64,000 bases of DNA from Asterias rubens (GCF_902459465.1 NC_047070.1:10026001-10090000); one strand, 5' to 3'; positions 10,188 to 25,952 are shown, numbered from the stretch's first letter. Made by a program: numbers and translations. Notes: generated by a model from the sequence alone, not told the origin.

Positions 10188-13100
10188 AAAAAACAATTGT
10201 TTGTACTTGATTTCATGAAGATTAATATAAGTTTGAATGAATAAAAACCTGGCAACATGAATTGAACATTTTAAAACTAAAAAGTAAGTTTCTCTTCAAA
10301 TAATGACATTACACGGAGGCCCATATCATATCCAAGACATTATTGGATTCGCACATACTATACACCAACGGATAGCGCTAATCATGGGCTACAGTTTCGT
10401 GTTTTTGTTTTGTGTCTGTGGCTTGGATCTAAGCGACGCAAGCCGACAAAGGATGGAGCCATTTTCGGCAATTTTGGGCAATTTTGAAAACGCCAGGAGA
10501 CGGGGTGCCGAAAATGGTTGGCATACAAGTTCGCTCAGAGTCTGTGAACTTGACCATTATTCCTGAATTTGGTAGGGTAGAGAAATAACCTGGGTACCTG
10601 TGTGTGGCTTGAAAATTACCGCATCCGATGATCAACGTGCGGAGACCCTGCATCAACTCCGTGGTCCTCAAAAACACGTTTAAGCAAGCCTACTCCGAAT
10701 GGTTGGCACGAAGAGTGTTTTCCGGACGTCAATATTAGCCATTCTGGAGAGAAATTCAAAGTACAAAGGTTATTTTGAACCCCAAGAAAACTTTGATCCA
10801 CACATACTATACACCATAGGAAAGCCCTATTCAAGGGCTACACGTTTATAATTGTTTCGTGTCTGTGGCATAAATCTGCGCAACAAGGGCGGCGAAAAAG
10901 CTACCCCTCACCCTAAGGGAGAAAAAGGCTAAAAAAGTAAGTTTCTCTTCAAATAATGACACTACACGGAGGCCCATATCATATCCAAGACATTATTGGA
11001 TTCGCACATACTATACACCAACGGAAAGCGCTAATCATGGGCTACAGTTTCGTATTTTTGTTTTGTGTCTGTGGCTTGGATCTAAGCGATGCAAGCCGAC
11101 AAAGGAGGGAGCCATTTTCGGCAATTTTGGGCAAGTTTGAAAACGCCAGGAAACGGGGTGCCGAAAATGGTTGGCATACAAGTTCGCTCAGAGTCTGTGA
11201 ACTTGACCATTATTCCTGAACTTGGTAGGCTAGAGAAATAATCTGGGTACCTGTGTGTGGCTTGAAAATTACCGCATCCGATGATCAACTTGCGGAGACC
11301 CTGCATCAACTCCGTGGTCCTCAAAAAAACGTTTAAGCAAGCCTACTCCGAATGGTTGGCACGAAGAGTGTTTTCCGGACGTCAATATTAGCCATTCTGG
11401 AGAGAAATTCAAAGTACAAAGGTTATTTTGAACCCCAAGAAATACTTTGATCCACACATACTATACACCAGAGGAAAGCCCTATTCAAGGGCTACACGTT
11501 TATAATTGTTTCGTGTCTGTGGCATAAATCTGCGCAACAAGGGCGGCGAAAAAGCTACCCCTCACCCTAAGGGAGAAAAAGGCTAAAAAAGCAAGTTTCT
11601 CTTCAAATAATGACACTACACGGAGGCCCATATCATATCCAAGACATTATGGATTCGCACATACTATACACCAACGGAAAGCGCTAATCATGGGCTACAG
11701 TTTCGTATTTTTGTCTTGTGTCTGTGGCTTGGATCTAAGCGATGCAAGCCGACAAAGGAGGGAGCCATTTTCGGCAATTTTGGGCAAGTTTGAAAACGCC
11801 AGGAGACGGGGTGCCGAAAATGGTTGGCATACAAGTTCGCTCAGAGTCTGTGAACTTGACCATTATTCCTGAACTTGGTAGGCTAGATAAATAATCTGGG
11901 TACCTGTGTGTGGCTTGAAAATTACCGCATCCGATGATTAACTTGCGGAGAACCTGCTTCAACTCCGTGGTCCTCAAAAAAACGTTTAAGCAAGCCTACT
12001 CCGAATGGTTGGCACGAAGAGTGTTTTCCGGACGTCAATATTAGCCATTCTGGAGAGAAATTCAAAGTACAAAGGTTATTTTGAACCCCAAGAAATACTT
12101 TGATCCACACATACTATACACCAGAGGAAAGCCCTATTCAAGGGCTACACGTTTATAATTGTTTCGTGTCTGTGGCATAAATCTGCGCAACAAGGGCGGC
12201 GAAAAAGCTACCCCTCACCCTAAGGGAGAAAAAGGCTAAAAAAGCAAGTTTCTCTTCAAATAATGACACTACACGGAGGCCCATATCATATCCAAGACAT
12301 TAATGGATGCGCACATACTATACACCAACGGAAAGCGCTAATCATGGGCTACAGTTTCGTATTTTTGTCTTGTGTCTGTGGCTTGGATCTAAGCGATGCA
12401 AGCCGACAAAGGAGGGAGCCATTTTCGGCAATTTTGGGCAAGTTTGAAAACGCCAGGAGACGGGGTGCCGAAAATGGTTGGCATACAAGTTCGCTCAGAG
12501 TCTGTGAACTTGACCATTATTCCTGAATTTGGTAGGCTAGAGAAATAATCTGGGTACCTGTGTGTGGCTTGAAAATTACCGCATCCGATGATTAACTTGC
12601 GGAGAACCTGCTTCAACTCCGTGGTCCTCAAAAAAACGTTTAAGCAAGCCTACTCCGAATGGTTGGCACGAAGAGTGTTTTCCGGACGTCAATATTAGCC
12701 ATTCTGGAGAGAAATTCAAAGTACAAAGGTTATTTTGAACCCCAAGAAATACTTTGATCCACACATACTATACACCAGAGGAAAGCCCTATTCAAGGGCT
12801 ACACGTTTATAATTGTTTCGTGTCTGTGGCATAAATCTGCGCAACAAGGGCGGCGAAAAAGCTACCCCTCACCCTAAGGGAGAAAAAGGCTAAAAAGGCA
12901 AGTTTCTCTTCAAATAATGACACTACACGGAGGCCCATATCATATCCAAGACATTAATGAATGCGCACATACTATACACCAACGGAAAGCGCTAATCATG
13001 GGCAACAGTTTCGTATTTTTGTCTTGTGTCTGTGGCTTGGATCTAAGCGATGCAAGCCGACAAAGGAGGGAGCCATTTTCGGCAATTTTGGGCAAGTTTG

Positions 13101-15529
13101 AAAACGCCAGGAGACGGGGTGCCGAAAATGGTCGGCATACAAGTTCGCTCAGAGTCTGTGAACTTGACCATTATTCCTGAACTTGGTAGGCTAGATAAAT
13201 AATCTGTGTACCTGTGTGTGGCTTGAAAATGACCGCATCCGATGATTAACTTGCGGAGAACCTGCTTCAACTCCGTGGTCCTCAAAAAAACGTTTAAGCA
13301 AGCCTACTCCGAATGGTTGGCACGAAGAGTGTTTTCCGGACGTCAATATTAGCCACTCTGGAGAGAAATTCAAAGTACAAAGGTTATTTTGAACCCCAAG
13401 AAATACTTTGATCCACACATACTATACACCAGAGGAAAGCCCTATTCAAGGGCTACACGTTTATAATTGTTTCGTGTCTGTAGCATAAATCTGCGCAACA
13501 AGAGCGGCAAAAAAGCTACCCCTCACCCTAAGGGAGAAAAAGGCTAAAAAGCAAGTTTCTCTTCAAATAATGACACTACACGGAGGCCCATATCATATCC
13601 AAGACATTAATGAATGCGCACATACTATACACCAACGGAAAGCGCTAATCATGGGCTACAGTTTCGTATTTTTGTCTTGTGTCTGTGGCTTGGATCTAAG
13701 CGATGCAAGCCGACAAAGGAGGGAGCCATTTTCGGCAATTTTGGGCAAGTTTGAAAACGCCAGGAGACGGGGTGCCGAAAATGGTTGGCATACAAGTTCG
13801 CTCAGAGTCTGTGAACTTGACCATTATTCCTGAACTTGGTAGGCTAGATAAATAATCTGGGTACCTGTGTGTGGCTTGAAAAATACCGCATCCGATGATT
13901 AACTTGCGGAGAACCTGCTTTAACTCCGTGGTCCTCAAAAAAACGTTTAAGCAAGCCTACTCCGAATGGTTGGCACGAAGAGTGTTTTCCGGACGTCAAT
14001 ATTAGCCATTCTGGAGAGAAATTCAAAGTACAAAGGTTATTTTGAACCCCAAGAAATACTTTGATCCACACATACTATACACCAGAGGAAAGCCCTATTC
14101 AAGGGCTACACGTTTATAATTGTTTCGTGTCTGTGGCATAAATCTGCGCAACAAGAGCGGCAAAAAAGCTACCCCTCACCCTAAGGGAGAAAAAGGGTAA
14201 AAAGCAAGTTTCTCTTCAAATAATGACACTACACGGAGGCCCATATCATATCCAAGACATTAATGAATGCGCACATACTATACACCAACGGAAAGCGCTA
14301 ATCATGGGCTACAGTTTCGTATTTTTGTCTTGTGTCTGTGGCTTGGATCTAAGCGATGCAAGCCGACAAAGGAGGGAGCCATTTTCGGCAATTTTGGGCA
14401 AGTTTGAAAACGCCAGGAGACGGGGTGCCGAAAATGGTTGGCATACAAGTTCGCTCAGAGTCTGTGAACTTGACCATTATTCCTGAACTTGGTAGGCTAG
14501 ATAAATAATCTGGGTACCTGTGTGTGGCTTGAAAAATACCGCATCCGATGATTAACTTGCGGAGAACCTGCTTCAACTCCGTTGTCCTCAAAAAAACGTT
14601 TAAGCAAGCCTACTCCGAATGGTTGGCACGAAGAGTGTTTTCCGGACGTCAATATTAGCCATTCTGGAGAGAAATTCAAAGTACAAAGGTTATTTTGAAC
14701 CCCAAGAAATACTTTGATCCACACATACTATACACCAGAGGAAAGCCCTATTCAAGGGCTACACGTTTATAATTGTTTCGTGTCTGTGGCATAAATCTGC
14801 GCAACAAGGGCGGCGAAAAAGCTACCCCTCACCCTAAGGGAGAAAAAGGCTAAAAAGGCAAGTTTCTCTTCAAATAATGACACTACACGGAGGCCCATAT
14901 CATATCCAAGACATTAATGAATGCGCACATACTATACACCAACGGAAAGCGCTAATCATGGGCTACAGTTTCGTATTTTTGTCTTGTGTCTGTGGCTTGG
15001 ATCTAAGCGATGCAAGCCGACAAAGGAGGGAGCCATTTTCGGCAATTTTGGGCAAGTTTGAAAACGCCAGGAGACGGGGTGCCGAAAATGGTTGGCATAC
15101 AAGTTCGCTCAGAGTCTGTGAACTTGACCATTATTCCTGAACTTGGTAGGCTAGATAAATAATCTGGGTACCTGTGTGTGGCTTGAAAAATACCGCATCC
15201 GATGATTAACTTGCGGAGAACCTGCTTCAACTCCGTTGTCCTCAAAAAAACGTTTAAGCAAGCCTACTCCGAATGGTTGGCACGAAGAGTGTTTTCCGGA
15301 CGTCAATATTAGCCATTCTGGAGAGAAATTCAAAGTACAAAGGTTATTTTGAACCCCAAGAAATACTTTGATCCACACATACTATACACCAGAGGAAAGC
15401 CCTATTCAAGGGCTACACGTTTATAATTGTTTCGTGTCTGTGGCATAAATCTGCGCAACAAGGGCGGCGAAAAAGCTACCCCTCACCCTAAGGGAGAAAA
15501 AGGGTAAAAAGCAAGTTTCTCTTCAAATA

Positions 15530-16182
15530 ATGACACTACACGGAGGCCCATATCATATCCAAGACATTAATGAATGCGCACATACTATACACCAACGGAA
15601 AGCGCTAATCATGGGCTACAGTTTCGTATTTTTGTCTTGTGTCTGTGGCTTGGATCTAAGCGATGCAAGCCGACAAAGGAGGGAGCCATTTTCGGCAATT
15701 TTGGGCAAGTTTGAAAACGCCAGGAGACGGGGTGCCGAAAATGGTTGGCATACAAGTTCGCTCAGAGTCTGTGAACTTGACCATTATTCCTGAACTTGGT
15801 AGGCTAGATAAATAATCTGGGTACCTGTGTGTGGCTTGAAAAATACCGCATCCGATGATTAACTTGCGGAGAACCTGCTTCAACTCCGTTGTCCTCAAAA
15901 AAACGTTTAAGCAAGCCTACTCCGAATGGTTGGCACGAAGAGTGTTTTCCGGACGTCAATATTAGCCATTCTGGAGAGAAATTCAAAGTACAAAGGTTAT
16001 TTTGAACCCCAAGAAATACTTTGATCCACACATACTATACACCAGAGGAAAGCCCTATTCAAGGGCTACACGTTTATAATTGTTTCGTGTCTGTGGCATA
16101 AATCTGCGCAACAAGGGCGGCAAAAAAGCTACCCCTCACCCTAAGGGAGAAAAAGGCTAAAAAGCAAGTTTCTCTTCAAATA
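15530..16182 (+). repeat. Representative satellite monomer with internal duplication
   Basis: Within each unit two segments occur twice in diverged form. Segment A begins CACATACTATACACC, then GGAAAGC, GGGCTACA, TTCGT, TGTGTCTGTGG and an AAATCTGCGCAA/GATCTAAGCGATGCAA block; A1 and A2 are about 450 bp apart. Segment B has AATGGTTGGCA followed by a CATT(A/C)T block, with copies about 184 bp apart in the middle of the unit. The order is A1-B1-B2-A2. The 653 bp unit thus arose by duplication of shorter parts before amplification. Confidence 0.7.
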
Positions 16183-19100
16183 ATGACACTACACGGAGGC
16201 CCATATCATATCCAAGACATTAATGAATGCGCACATACTATACACCAACGGAAAGCGCTAATCATGGGCAACAGTTTCGTATTTTTGTCTTGTGTCTGTG
16301 GCTTGGATCTAAGCGATGCAAGCCGACAAAGGAGGGAGCCATTTTCGGCAATTTTGGGCAAGTTTGAAAACGCCAGGAGACGGGGTGCCGAAAATGGTTG
16401 GCATACAAGTTCGCTCAGAGTCTGTGAACTTGACCATTATTCCTGAACTTGGTAGGCTAGATAAATAATCTGGGTACCTGTGTGTGGCTTGAAAAATACC
16501 GCATCCGATGATTAACTTGCGGAGAACCTGCTTCAACTCCGTGGTCCTCAAAAAAACGTTTAAGCAAGCCTACTCCGAATGGTTGGCACGAAGAGTGTTT
16601 TCCGGACGTCAATATTAGCCATTCTGGAGAGAAATTCAAAGTACAAAGGTTATTTTGAACCCCAATAAATACTTTGATCCACACATACTATACACCAGAG
16701 GAAAGCCCTATTCAAGGGCTACACGTTTATAATTGTTTCGTGTCTGTGGCATAAATCTGCGCAACAAGGGCGGCGAAAAAGCTACCCCTCACCCTAAGGG
16801 AGAAAAAGGCTAAAAAGCAAGTTTCTCTTCAAATAATGACACTACACGGAGGCCCATATCATATCCAAGACATTAATGAATGCGCACATACTATACACCA
16901 ACGGAAAGCGCTAATCATGGGCAACAGTTTCGTATTTTTGTCTTGTGTCTGTGGCTTGGATCTAAGCGATGCAAGCCGACAAAGGAGGGAGCCATTTTCG
17001 GCAATTTTGGGCAAGTTTGAAAACGCCAGGAGACGGGGTGCCGAAAATGGTTGGCATACAAGTTCGCTCAGAGTCTGTGAACTTGACCATTATTCCTGAA
17101 CTTGGTAGGCTAGATAAATAATCTGGGTACCTGTGTGTGGCTTGAAAAATACCGCATCCGATGATCAACTTGCGGAGAACCTGCTTCAACTTCGTTGTCC
17201 TCAAAAAAACGTTTAAGCAAGCCTACTCCGAATGGTTGGCACGAAGAGTGTTTTCCGGACGTCAATATTAGCCATTCTGGAGAGAAATTCAAAGTACAAA
17301 GGTTATTTTGAACCCCAAGAAATACTTTGATCCACACAAACTATACACCAGAGGAAAGCCCTATTCAAGGGCTACACGTTTATAATTGTTTCGTGTCTGT
17401 GGCATAAATCTGCGCAACAAGGGCGGCAAAAAAGCTACCCCTCACCCTAAGGGAGAAAAAGGCTAAAAAAGCAAGTTTCTCTTCAAATAATGACACTACA
17501 CGGAGGCCCATATCATATCCAAGACATTAATGATGCGCACATACTATACACCAACGGAAAGCGCTAATCATGGGCTAACAGTTTCGTATTTTTGTCTTGT
17601 GTCTGTGGCTTGGATCTAAGCGATGCAAGCCGACAAAGGAGGGAGCCATTTTCGGCAATTTTGGGCAAGTTTGAAAACGCCAGGAGACGGGGTGCCGAAA
17701 ATGGTTGGCATACAAGTTCGCTCAGAGTCTGTGAACTTGACCATTATTCCTGAACTTGGTAGGCTAGATAAATAATCTGGGTACCTGTGTGTGGCTTGAA
17801 AAATACCGCATCCGATGATTAACTTGCGGAGAACCTGCTTCAACTCCGTGGTCCTCAAAAAAACGTTTAAGCAAGCCTACTCCGAATGGTTGGCACGAAG
17901 AGTGTTTTCCGGACGTCAATATTAGCCATTCTGGAGAGAAATTCAAAGTACAAAGGTTATTTTGAACCCCAAGAAATACTTTGATCCACACATACTATAC
18001 ACCAGAGGAAAGCCCTATTCAAGGGCTACACGTTTATAATTGTTTCGTGTCTGTGGCATAAATCTGCGCAACAAGGGCGGCGAAAAAGCTACCCCTCACC
18101 CTAAGGGAGAAAAAGGCTAAAAAGGCAAGTTTCTCTTCAAATAATGACACTACACGGAGGCCCATATCATATCCAAGACATTAATGAATGCGCACATACT
18201 ATACACCAACGGAAAGCGCTAATCATGGGCAACAGTTTCGTATTTTTGTCTTGTGTCTGTGGCTTGGATCTAAGCGATGCAAGCCGACAAAGGAGGGAGC
18301 CATTTTCGGCAATTTTGGGCAAGTTTGAAAACGCCAGGAGACGGGGTGCCGAAAATGGTTGGCATACAAGTTCGCTCAGAGTCTGTGAACTTGACCATTA
18401 TTCCTGAACTTGGTAGGCTAGATAAATAATCTGGGTACCTGTGTGTGGCTTGAAAAATACCGCATCCGATGATTAACTTGCGGAGAACCTGCTTCAACTC
18501 CGTGGTCCTCAAAAAAACGTTTAAGCAAGCCTACTCCGAATGGTTGGCACGAAGAGTGTTTTCCGGACGTCAATATTAGCCATTCTGGAGAGAAATTCAA
18601 AGTACAAAGGTTATTTTGAACCCCAAGAAATACTTTGATCCACACATACTATACACCAGAGGAAAGCCCTATTCAAGGGCTACACGTTTATAATTGTTTC
18701 GTGTCTGTGGCATAAATCTGCGCAACAAGGGCGGCGAAAAAGCTACCCCTCACCCTAAGGGAGAAAAAGGCTAAAAAAGCAAGTTTCTCTTCAAATAATG
18801 ACACTACACGGAGGCCCATATCATATCCAAGACATTAATGAATGCGCACATACTATACACCAACGGAAAGCGCTAATCATGGGCTACAGTTTCGTATTTT
18901 TGTCTTGTGTCTGTGGCTTGGATCTAAGCGATGCAAGCCGACAAAGGAGGGAGCCATTTTCGGCAATTTTGGGCAAGTTTGAAAACGCCAGGAGACGGGG
19001 TGCCGAAAATGGTTGGCATACAAGTTCGCTCAGAGTCTGTGAACTTGACCATTATTCCTGAACTTGGTAGGCTAGATAAATAATCTGGGTACCTGTGTGT

Positions 19101-22100
19101 GGCTTGAAAAATACCGCATCCGATGATCAACTTGCGGAGACCCTGCATCAACTCCGTGGTCCTCAAAAAAACGTTTAAGCAAGCCTACTCCGAATGGTTG
19201 GCACGAAGAGTGTTTTCCGGACGTCAATATTAGCCATTCTGGAGAGAAATTCAAAGTACAAAGGTTATTTTGAACCCCAAGAAATACTTTGATCCACACA
19301 TACTATACACCAGAGGAAAGCCCTATTCAAGGGCTACACGTTTATAATTGTTTCGTGTCTGTAGCATAAATCTGCGCAACAAGAGCGGCAAAAAAGCTAC
19401 CCCTCACCCTAAGGGAGAAAAAGGGTAAAAAGCAAGTTTCTCTTCAAATAATGACACTACACGGAGGCCCATATCATATCCAAGACATTTATGGATTCGC
19501 ACATACTAAACACCAACGGAAAGCGCTAATCATGGGCTACAGTTTCGTATTTTTGTCTTGTGTCTGTGGCTTGGATCTAAGCGATGCAAGCCGACAAAGG
19601 AGGGAGCCATTTTCGGCAATTTTGGGCAAGTTTGAAAACGCCAGGAGACGGGGTGCCGAAAATGGTTGGCATACAAGTTCGCTCAGAGTCTGTGAACTTG
19701 ACCATTATTCCTGAACTTGGTAGGCTAGATAAATAATCTGGGTACCTGTGTGTGGCTTGAAAAATACCGCATCCGATGATTAACTTGCGGAGACCCTGCT
19801 TCAACTCCGTGGTCCTCAAAAAAACGTTTAAGCAAGCCTACTCCGAATGGTTGGCACGAAGAGTGTTTTCCGGACGTCAATATTAGCCATTCTGGAGAGA
19901 AATTCAAAGTACAAAGGTTATTTTGAACCCCAATAAATACTTTGATCCACACATACTATACACCAGAGGAAAGCCCTATTCAAGGGCTACACGTTTATAA
20001 TTGTTTCGTGTCTGTGGCATAAATCTGCGCAACAAGGGCGGCGAAAAAGCTACCCCTCACCCTAAGGGAGAAAAAGGCTAAAAAGCAAGTTTCTCTTCAA
20101 ATAATGACACTACACGGAGGCCCATATCATATCCAAGACATTAATGAATGCGCACATACTATACACCAACGGAAAGCGCTAATCATGGGCTACAGTTTCG
20201 TATTTTTGTTTTGTGTCTGTGGCTTGGATCTAAGCGATGCAAGCCGACAAAGGAGGGAGCCATTTTCGGCAATTTTGGGCAAGTTTGAAAACGCCAGGAG
20301 ACGGGGTGCCGAAAATGGTTGGCATACAAGTTCGCTCAGAGTCTGTGAACTTGACCATTATTCCTGAACTTGGTAGGCTAGATAAATAATCTGGGTACCT
20401 GTGTGTGGCTTGAAAAATACCGCATCCGATGATCAACTTGCGGAGACCCTGCTTTAACTCCGTGGTCCTCAAAAAAACGTTTAAGCAAGCCTACTCCGAA
20501 TGGTTGGCACGAAGAGTGTTTTCCGGACGTCAATATTAGCCATTCTGGAGAGAAATTCAAAGTACAAAGGTTATTTTGAACCCCAAGAAATACTTTGATC
20601 CACACATACTATACACCAGAGGAAAGCCCTATTCAAGGGCTACACGTTTATAATTGTTTCGTGTCTGTGGCATAAATCTGCGCAACAAGGGCGGCGAAAA
20701 AGCTACCCCTCACCCTAAGGGAGAAAAAGGCTAAAAAGCAAGTTTCTCTTCAAATAATGACACTACACGGAGGCCCATATCATATCCAAGACATTAATGA
20801 ATGCGCACATACTATACACCAACGGAAAGCGCTAATCATGGGCAACAGTTTCGTATTTTTGTCTTGTGTCTGTGGCTTGGATCTAAGCGATGCAAGCCGA
20901 CAAAGGAGGGAGCCATTTTCGGCAATTTTGGGCAAGTTTGAAAACGCCAGGAGACGGGGTGCCGAAAATGGTTGGCATACAAGTTCGCTCAGAGTCTGTG
21001 AACTTGACCATTATTCCTGAACTTGGTAGGCTAGATAAATAATCTGGGTACCTGTGTGTGGCTTGAAAAATACCGCATCCGATGATCAACTTGCGGAGAA
21101 CCTGCATCAACTCCGTGGTCCTCAAAAAAACGTTTAAGCAAGCCTACTCCGAATGGTTGGCACGAAGAGTGTTTTCCGGACGTCAATATTAGCCATTCTG
21201 GAGAGAAATTCAAAGTACAAAGGTTATTTTGAACCCCAAGAAATACTTTGATCCACACATACTATACACCAGAGGAAAGCCCTATTCAAGGGCTACACGT
21301 TTATAATTGTTTCGTGTCTGTGGCATAAATCTGCGCAACAAGGGCGGCGAAAAAGCTACCCCTCACCCTAAGGGAGAAAAAGGCTAAAAAAGCAAGTTTC
21401 TCTTCAAATAATGACACTACACGGAGGCCCATATCATATCCAAGACATTAATGAATGCGCACATACTATACACCAACGGAAAGCGCTAATCATGGGCTAC
21501 AGTTTCGTATTTTTGTCTTGTGTCTGTGGCTTGGATCTAAGCGATGCAAGCCGACAAAGGAGGGAGCCATTTTCGGCAATTTTGGGCAAGTTTGAAAACG
21601 CCAGGAGACGGGGTGCCGAAAATGGTTGGCATACAAGTTCGCTCAGAGTCTGTGAACTTGACCATTATTCCTGAACTTGGTAGGCTAGAGAAATAATCTG
21701 GGTACCTGTGTGTGGCTTGAAAAATACCGCATCCGATGATCAACTTGCGGAGACCCTGCATCAACTCCGTGGTCCTCAAAAAAACGTTTAAACAAGCCTA
21801 CTCCGAATAGTTGGCACGAAGAGTGTTTTCCGGACGTCAATATTAGCCATTCTGGAGAGAAATTCAAAGTACAAAGGTTATTTTGAACCCCAATAAATAC
21901 TTTGATCCACACATACTATACACCAGAGGAAAGCCCTATTCAAGGGCTACACGTTTATAATTGTTTCGTGTCTGTGGCATAAATCTGCGCAACAAGGGCG
22001 GCGAAAAAGCTACCCCTCACCCTAAGGGAGAAAAAGGCTAAAAAAGCAAGTTTCTCTTCAAATAATGACACTACACGGAGGCCCATATCATATCCAAGAC

Positions 22101-25100
22101 ATTTATGGATTCGCACATACTATACACCAACGGAAAGCGCTAATCATGGGCTACAGTTTCGTATTTTTGTCTTGTGTCTGTGGCTTGGATCTAAGCGATG
22201 CAAGCCGACAAAGGAGGGAGCCATTTTCGGCAATTTTGGGCAAGTTTGAAAACGCCAGGAGACGGGGTGCCGAAAATGGTTGGCATACAAGTTCGCTCAG
22301 AGTCTGTGAACTTGACCATTATTCCTGAACTTGGTAGGCTAGATAAATAATCTGGGTACCTGTGTGTGGCTTGAAAAATACCGCATCCGATGATCAACTT
22401 GCGGAGACCCTGCATCAACTCCGTGGTCCTCAAAAAAACGTTTAAACAAGCCTACTCCGAATAGTTGGCACGAAGAGTGTTTTCCGGACGTCAATATTAG
22501 CCATTCTGGAGAGAAATTCAAAGTACAAAGGTTATTTTGAACCCCAAGAAATACTTTGATCCACACATACTATACACCAGAGGAAAGCCCTATTCAAGGG
22601 CTACACGTTTATAATTGTTTCGTGTCTGTGGCATAAATCTGCGCAACAAGGGCGGCGAAAAAGCTACCCCTCACCCTAAGGGAGAAAAAGGCTAAAAAAG
22701 CAAGTTTCTCTTCAAATAATGACACTACACGGAGGCCCATATCATATCCAAGACATTAATGAATGCGCACATACTATACACCAACGGAAAGCGCTAATCA
22801 TGGGCTACAGTTTCGTATTTTTGTCTTGTGTCTGTGGCTTGGATCTAAGCGATGCAAGCCGACAAAGGAGGGAGCCATTTTCGGCAATTTTGGGCAAGTT
22901 TGAAAACGCCAGGAGACGGGGTGCCGAAAATGGTTGGCATACAAGTTCGCTCAGAGTCTGTGAACTTGACCATTATTCCTGAACTTGGTAGGCTAGATAA
23001 ATAATCTGGGTACCTGTGTGTGGCTTGAAAAATACCGCATCCGATGATCAACTTGCGGAGAACCTGCTTTCAACTCCGTGGTCCTCAAAAAAACGTTTAA
23101 GCAAGCCTACTCCGAATGGTTGGCACGAAGAGTGTTTTCCGGACGTCAATATTAGCCATTCTGGAGAGAAATTCAAAGTACAAAGGTTATTTTGAACCCC
23201 AATAAATACTTTGATCCACACATACTATACACCAGAGGAAAGCCCTATTCAAGGGCTACACGTTTATAATTGTTTCGTGTCTGTGGCATAAATCTGCGCA
23301 ACAAGGGCGGCGAAAAAGCTACCCCTCACCCTAAGGGAGAAAAAGGCTAAAAAAGCAAGTTTCTCTTCAAATAATGACACTACACGGAGGCCCATATCAT
23401 ATCCAAGACATTAATGAATGCGCACATACTATACACCAACGGAAAGCGCTAATCATGGGCTACAGTTTCGTATTTTTGTCTTGTGTCTGTGGCTTGGATC
23501 TAAGCGATGCAAGCCGACAAAGGAGGGAGCCATTTTCGGCAATTTTGGGCAAGTTTGAAAACGCCAGGAGACGGGGTGCCGAAAATGGTTGGCATACAAG
23601 TTCGCTCAGAGTCTGTGAACTTGACCATTATTCCTGAACTTGGTAGGCTAGAGAAATAATCTGGGTACCTGTGTGTGGCTTGAAAAATACCGCATCCGAT
23701 GATCAACTTGCGGAGACCCTGCATCAACTCCGTGGTCCTCAAAAAAACGTTTAAACAAGCCTACTCCGAATAGGTTGGCACGAAGAGTGTTTTCCGGACG
23801 TCAATATTAGCCATTCTGGAGAGAAATTCAAAGTACAAAGGTTATTTTGAACCCCAAGAAATACTTTGATCCACACATACTATACACCAGAGGAAAGCCC
23901 TATTCAAGGGCTACACGTTTATAATTGTTTCGTGTCTGTGGCATAAATCTGCGCAACAAGGGCGGCGAAAAAGCTACCCCTCACCCTAAGGGAGAAAAAG
24001 GCTAAAAAAGCAAGTTTCTCTTCAAATAATGACACTACACGGAGGCCCATATCATATCCAAGACATTAATGAATGCGCACATACTATACACCAACGGAAA
24101 GCGCTAATCATGGGCAACAGTTTCGTATTTTTGTCTTGTGTCTGTGGCTTGGATCTAAGCGATGCAAGCCGACAAAGAGGGAGCCATTTTCGGCAATTTT
24201 GGGCAAGTTTGAAAACGCCAGGAGACGGGGTGCCGAAAATGGTTGGCATACAAGTTCGCTCAGAGTCTGTGAACTTGACCATTATTCCTGAACTTGGTAG
24301 GCTAGATAAATAATCTGGGTACCTGTGTGTGGCTTGAAAAATACCGCATCCGATGATCAACTTGCGGAGACCCTGCATCAACTCCGTGGTCCTCAAAAAA
24401 ACGTTTAAACAAGCCTACTCCGAATGGTTGGCACGAAGAGTGTTTTCCGGACGTCAATATTAGCCATTCTGGAGAGAAATTCAAAGTACAAAGGTTATTT
24501 TGAACCCCAATAAATACTTTGATCCACACATACTATACACCAGAGGAAAGCCCTATTCAAGGGCTACACGTTTATAATTATTTCGTGTCTGTGGCATAAA
24601 TCTGCGCAACAAGGGCGGCGAAAAAGCTACCCCTCACCCTAAGGGAGAAAAAGGCTAAAAAAGCAAGTTTCTCTTCAAATAATGACACTACACGGAGGCC
24701 CATATCATATCCAAGACATTAATGGATGCGCACATACTATACACCAACGGAAAGCGCTAATCATGGGCTACAGTTTCGTATTTTTGTCTTGTGTCTGTGG
24801 CTTGGATCTAAGCGATGCAAGCCGACAAAGGAGGGAGCCATTTTCGGCAATTTTGGGCAAGTTTGAAAACGCCAGGAGACGGGGTGCCGAAAATGGTTGG
24901 CATACAAGTTCGCTCAGAGTCTGTGAACTTGACCATTATTCCTGAACTTGGTAGGCTAGATAAATAATCTGGGTACCTGTGTGTGGCTTGAAAAATACCG
25001 CATCCGATGATCAACTTGCGGAGACCCTGCATCAACTCCGTTGTCCTCAAAAAAACATTTAAGCAAGCCTACTCCGAATGGTTGGCACAAAGAGTGTTTT

Positions 25101-25952
25101 CCGGACGTCAATATTAGCCATTCTGGAGAGAAATTCAAAGTACAAAGGTTCTTTTGAACCCCAAGAAGTACTTTGATCCACACATACTATACACCAGAGG
25201 AAAGCCCTATTCAAGGGCTACACGTTTATTTTATAATTGTTTCGTGTCTGTGGCATAAATCTGCGCAACAAGGGCGGCGAAAAAGCTACCCCTCACCCTA
25301 AGGGAGAAAAAGGCTAAAAAAGCAAGTTTCTCTTCAAATAATGACACTACACGGAGGTCCATATCATATCCAAGACATTACTGAATGCGCACATACTATA
25401 CACCACCGGAAAGCGCTAATCATGGGCAACAGTTTCGTATTTTTGTCTTGTGTCTGTGGCTTGGATCTAAGCGATGCAAGCCGACAAAGGAGGGAGCCAT
25501 TTTCGGCAATTTTGGGCAAGTTTGAAAACGCCAGGAGACGGGGTGCCGAAAATGGTTGGCATACAAGTTCGCTCAGAGTCTGTGAACTTGACCATTATTC
25601 CTGAACTTGGTAGGCTAGATAAATAATCTGGGTACCTGTGTGTGGCTTGAAAATACCGCATCCGATGATCAACTTGCGGAGACCCTGCATCAACTCCGTG
25701 GTCCTCAAAAAACGTTTAAACAAGCCTACTCCGAATAGTTGGCACGAAGAGTGTTTTCCGGACGTCAATATTAGCCATTCTGGAGAGAAATTCAAAGTAC
25801 AAAGGTTATTTTGAACCCCAAGAAATACTTTGATCCACACATACTATACACCAGAGGAAAGCCCTATTCAAGGGCTACACGTTTATAATTGTTTCGTGTC
25901 TGTGGCATAAATCTGCGCAACAAGGGCGGCGAAAAAGCTACCCCTCACCCTA

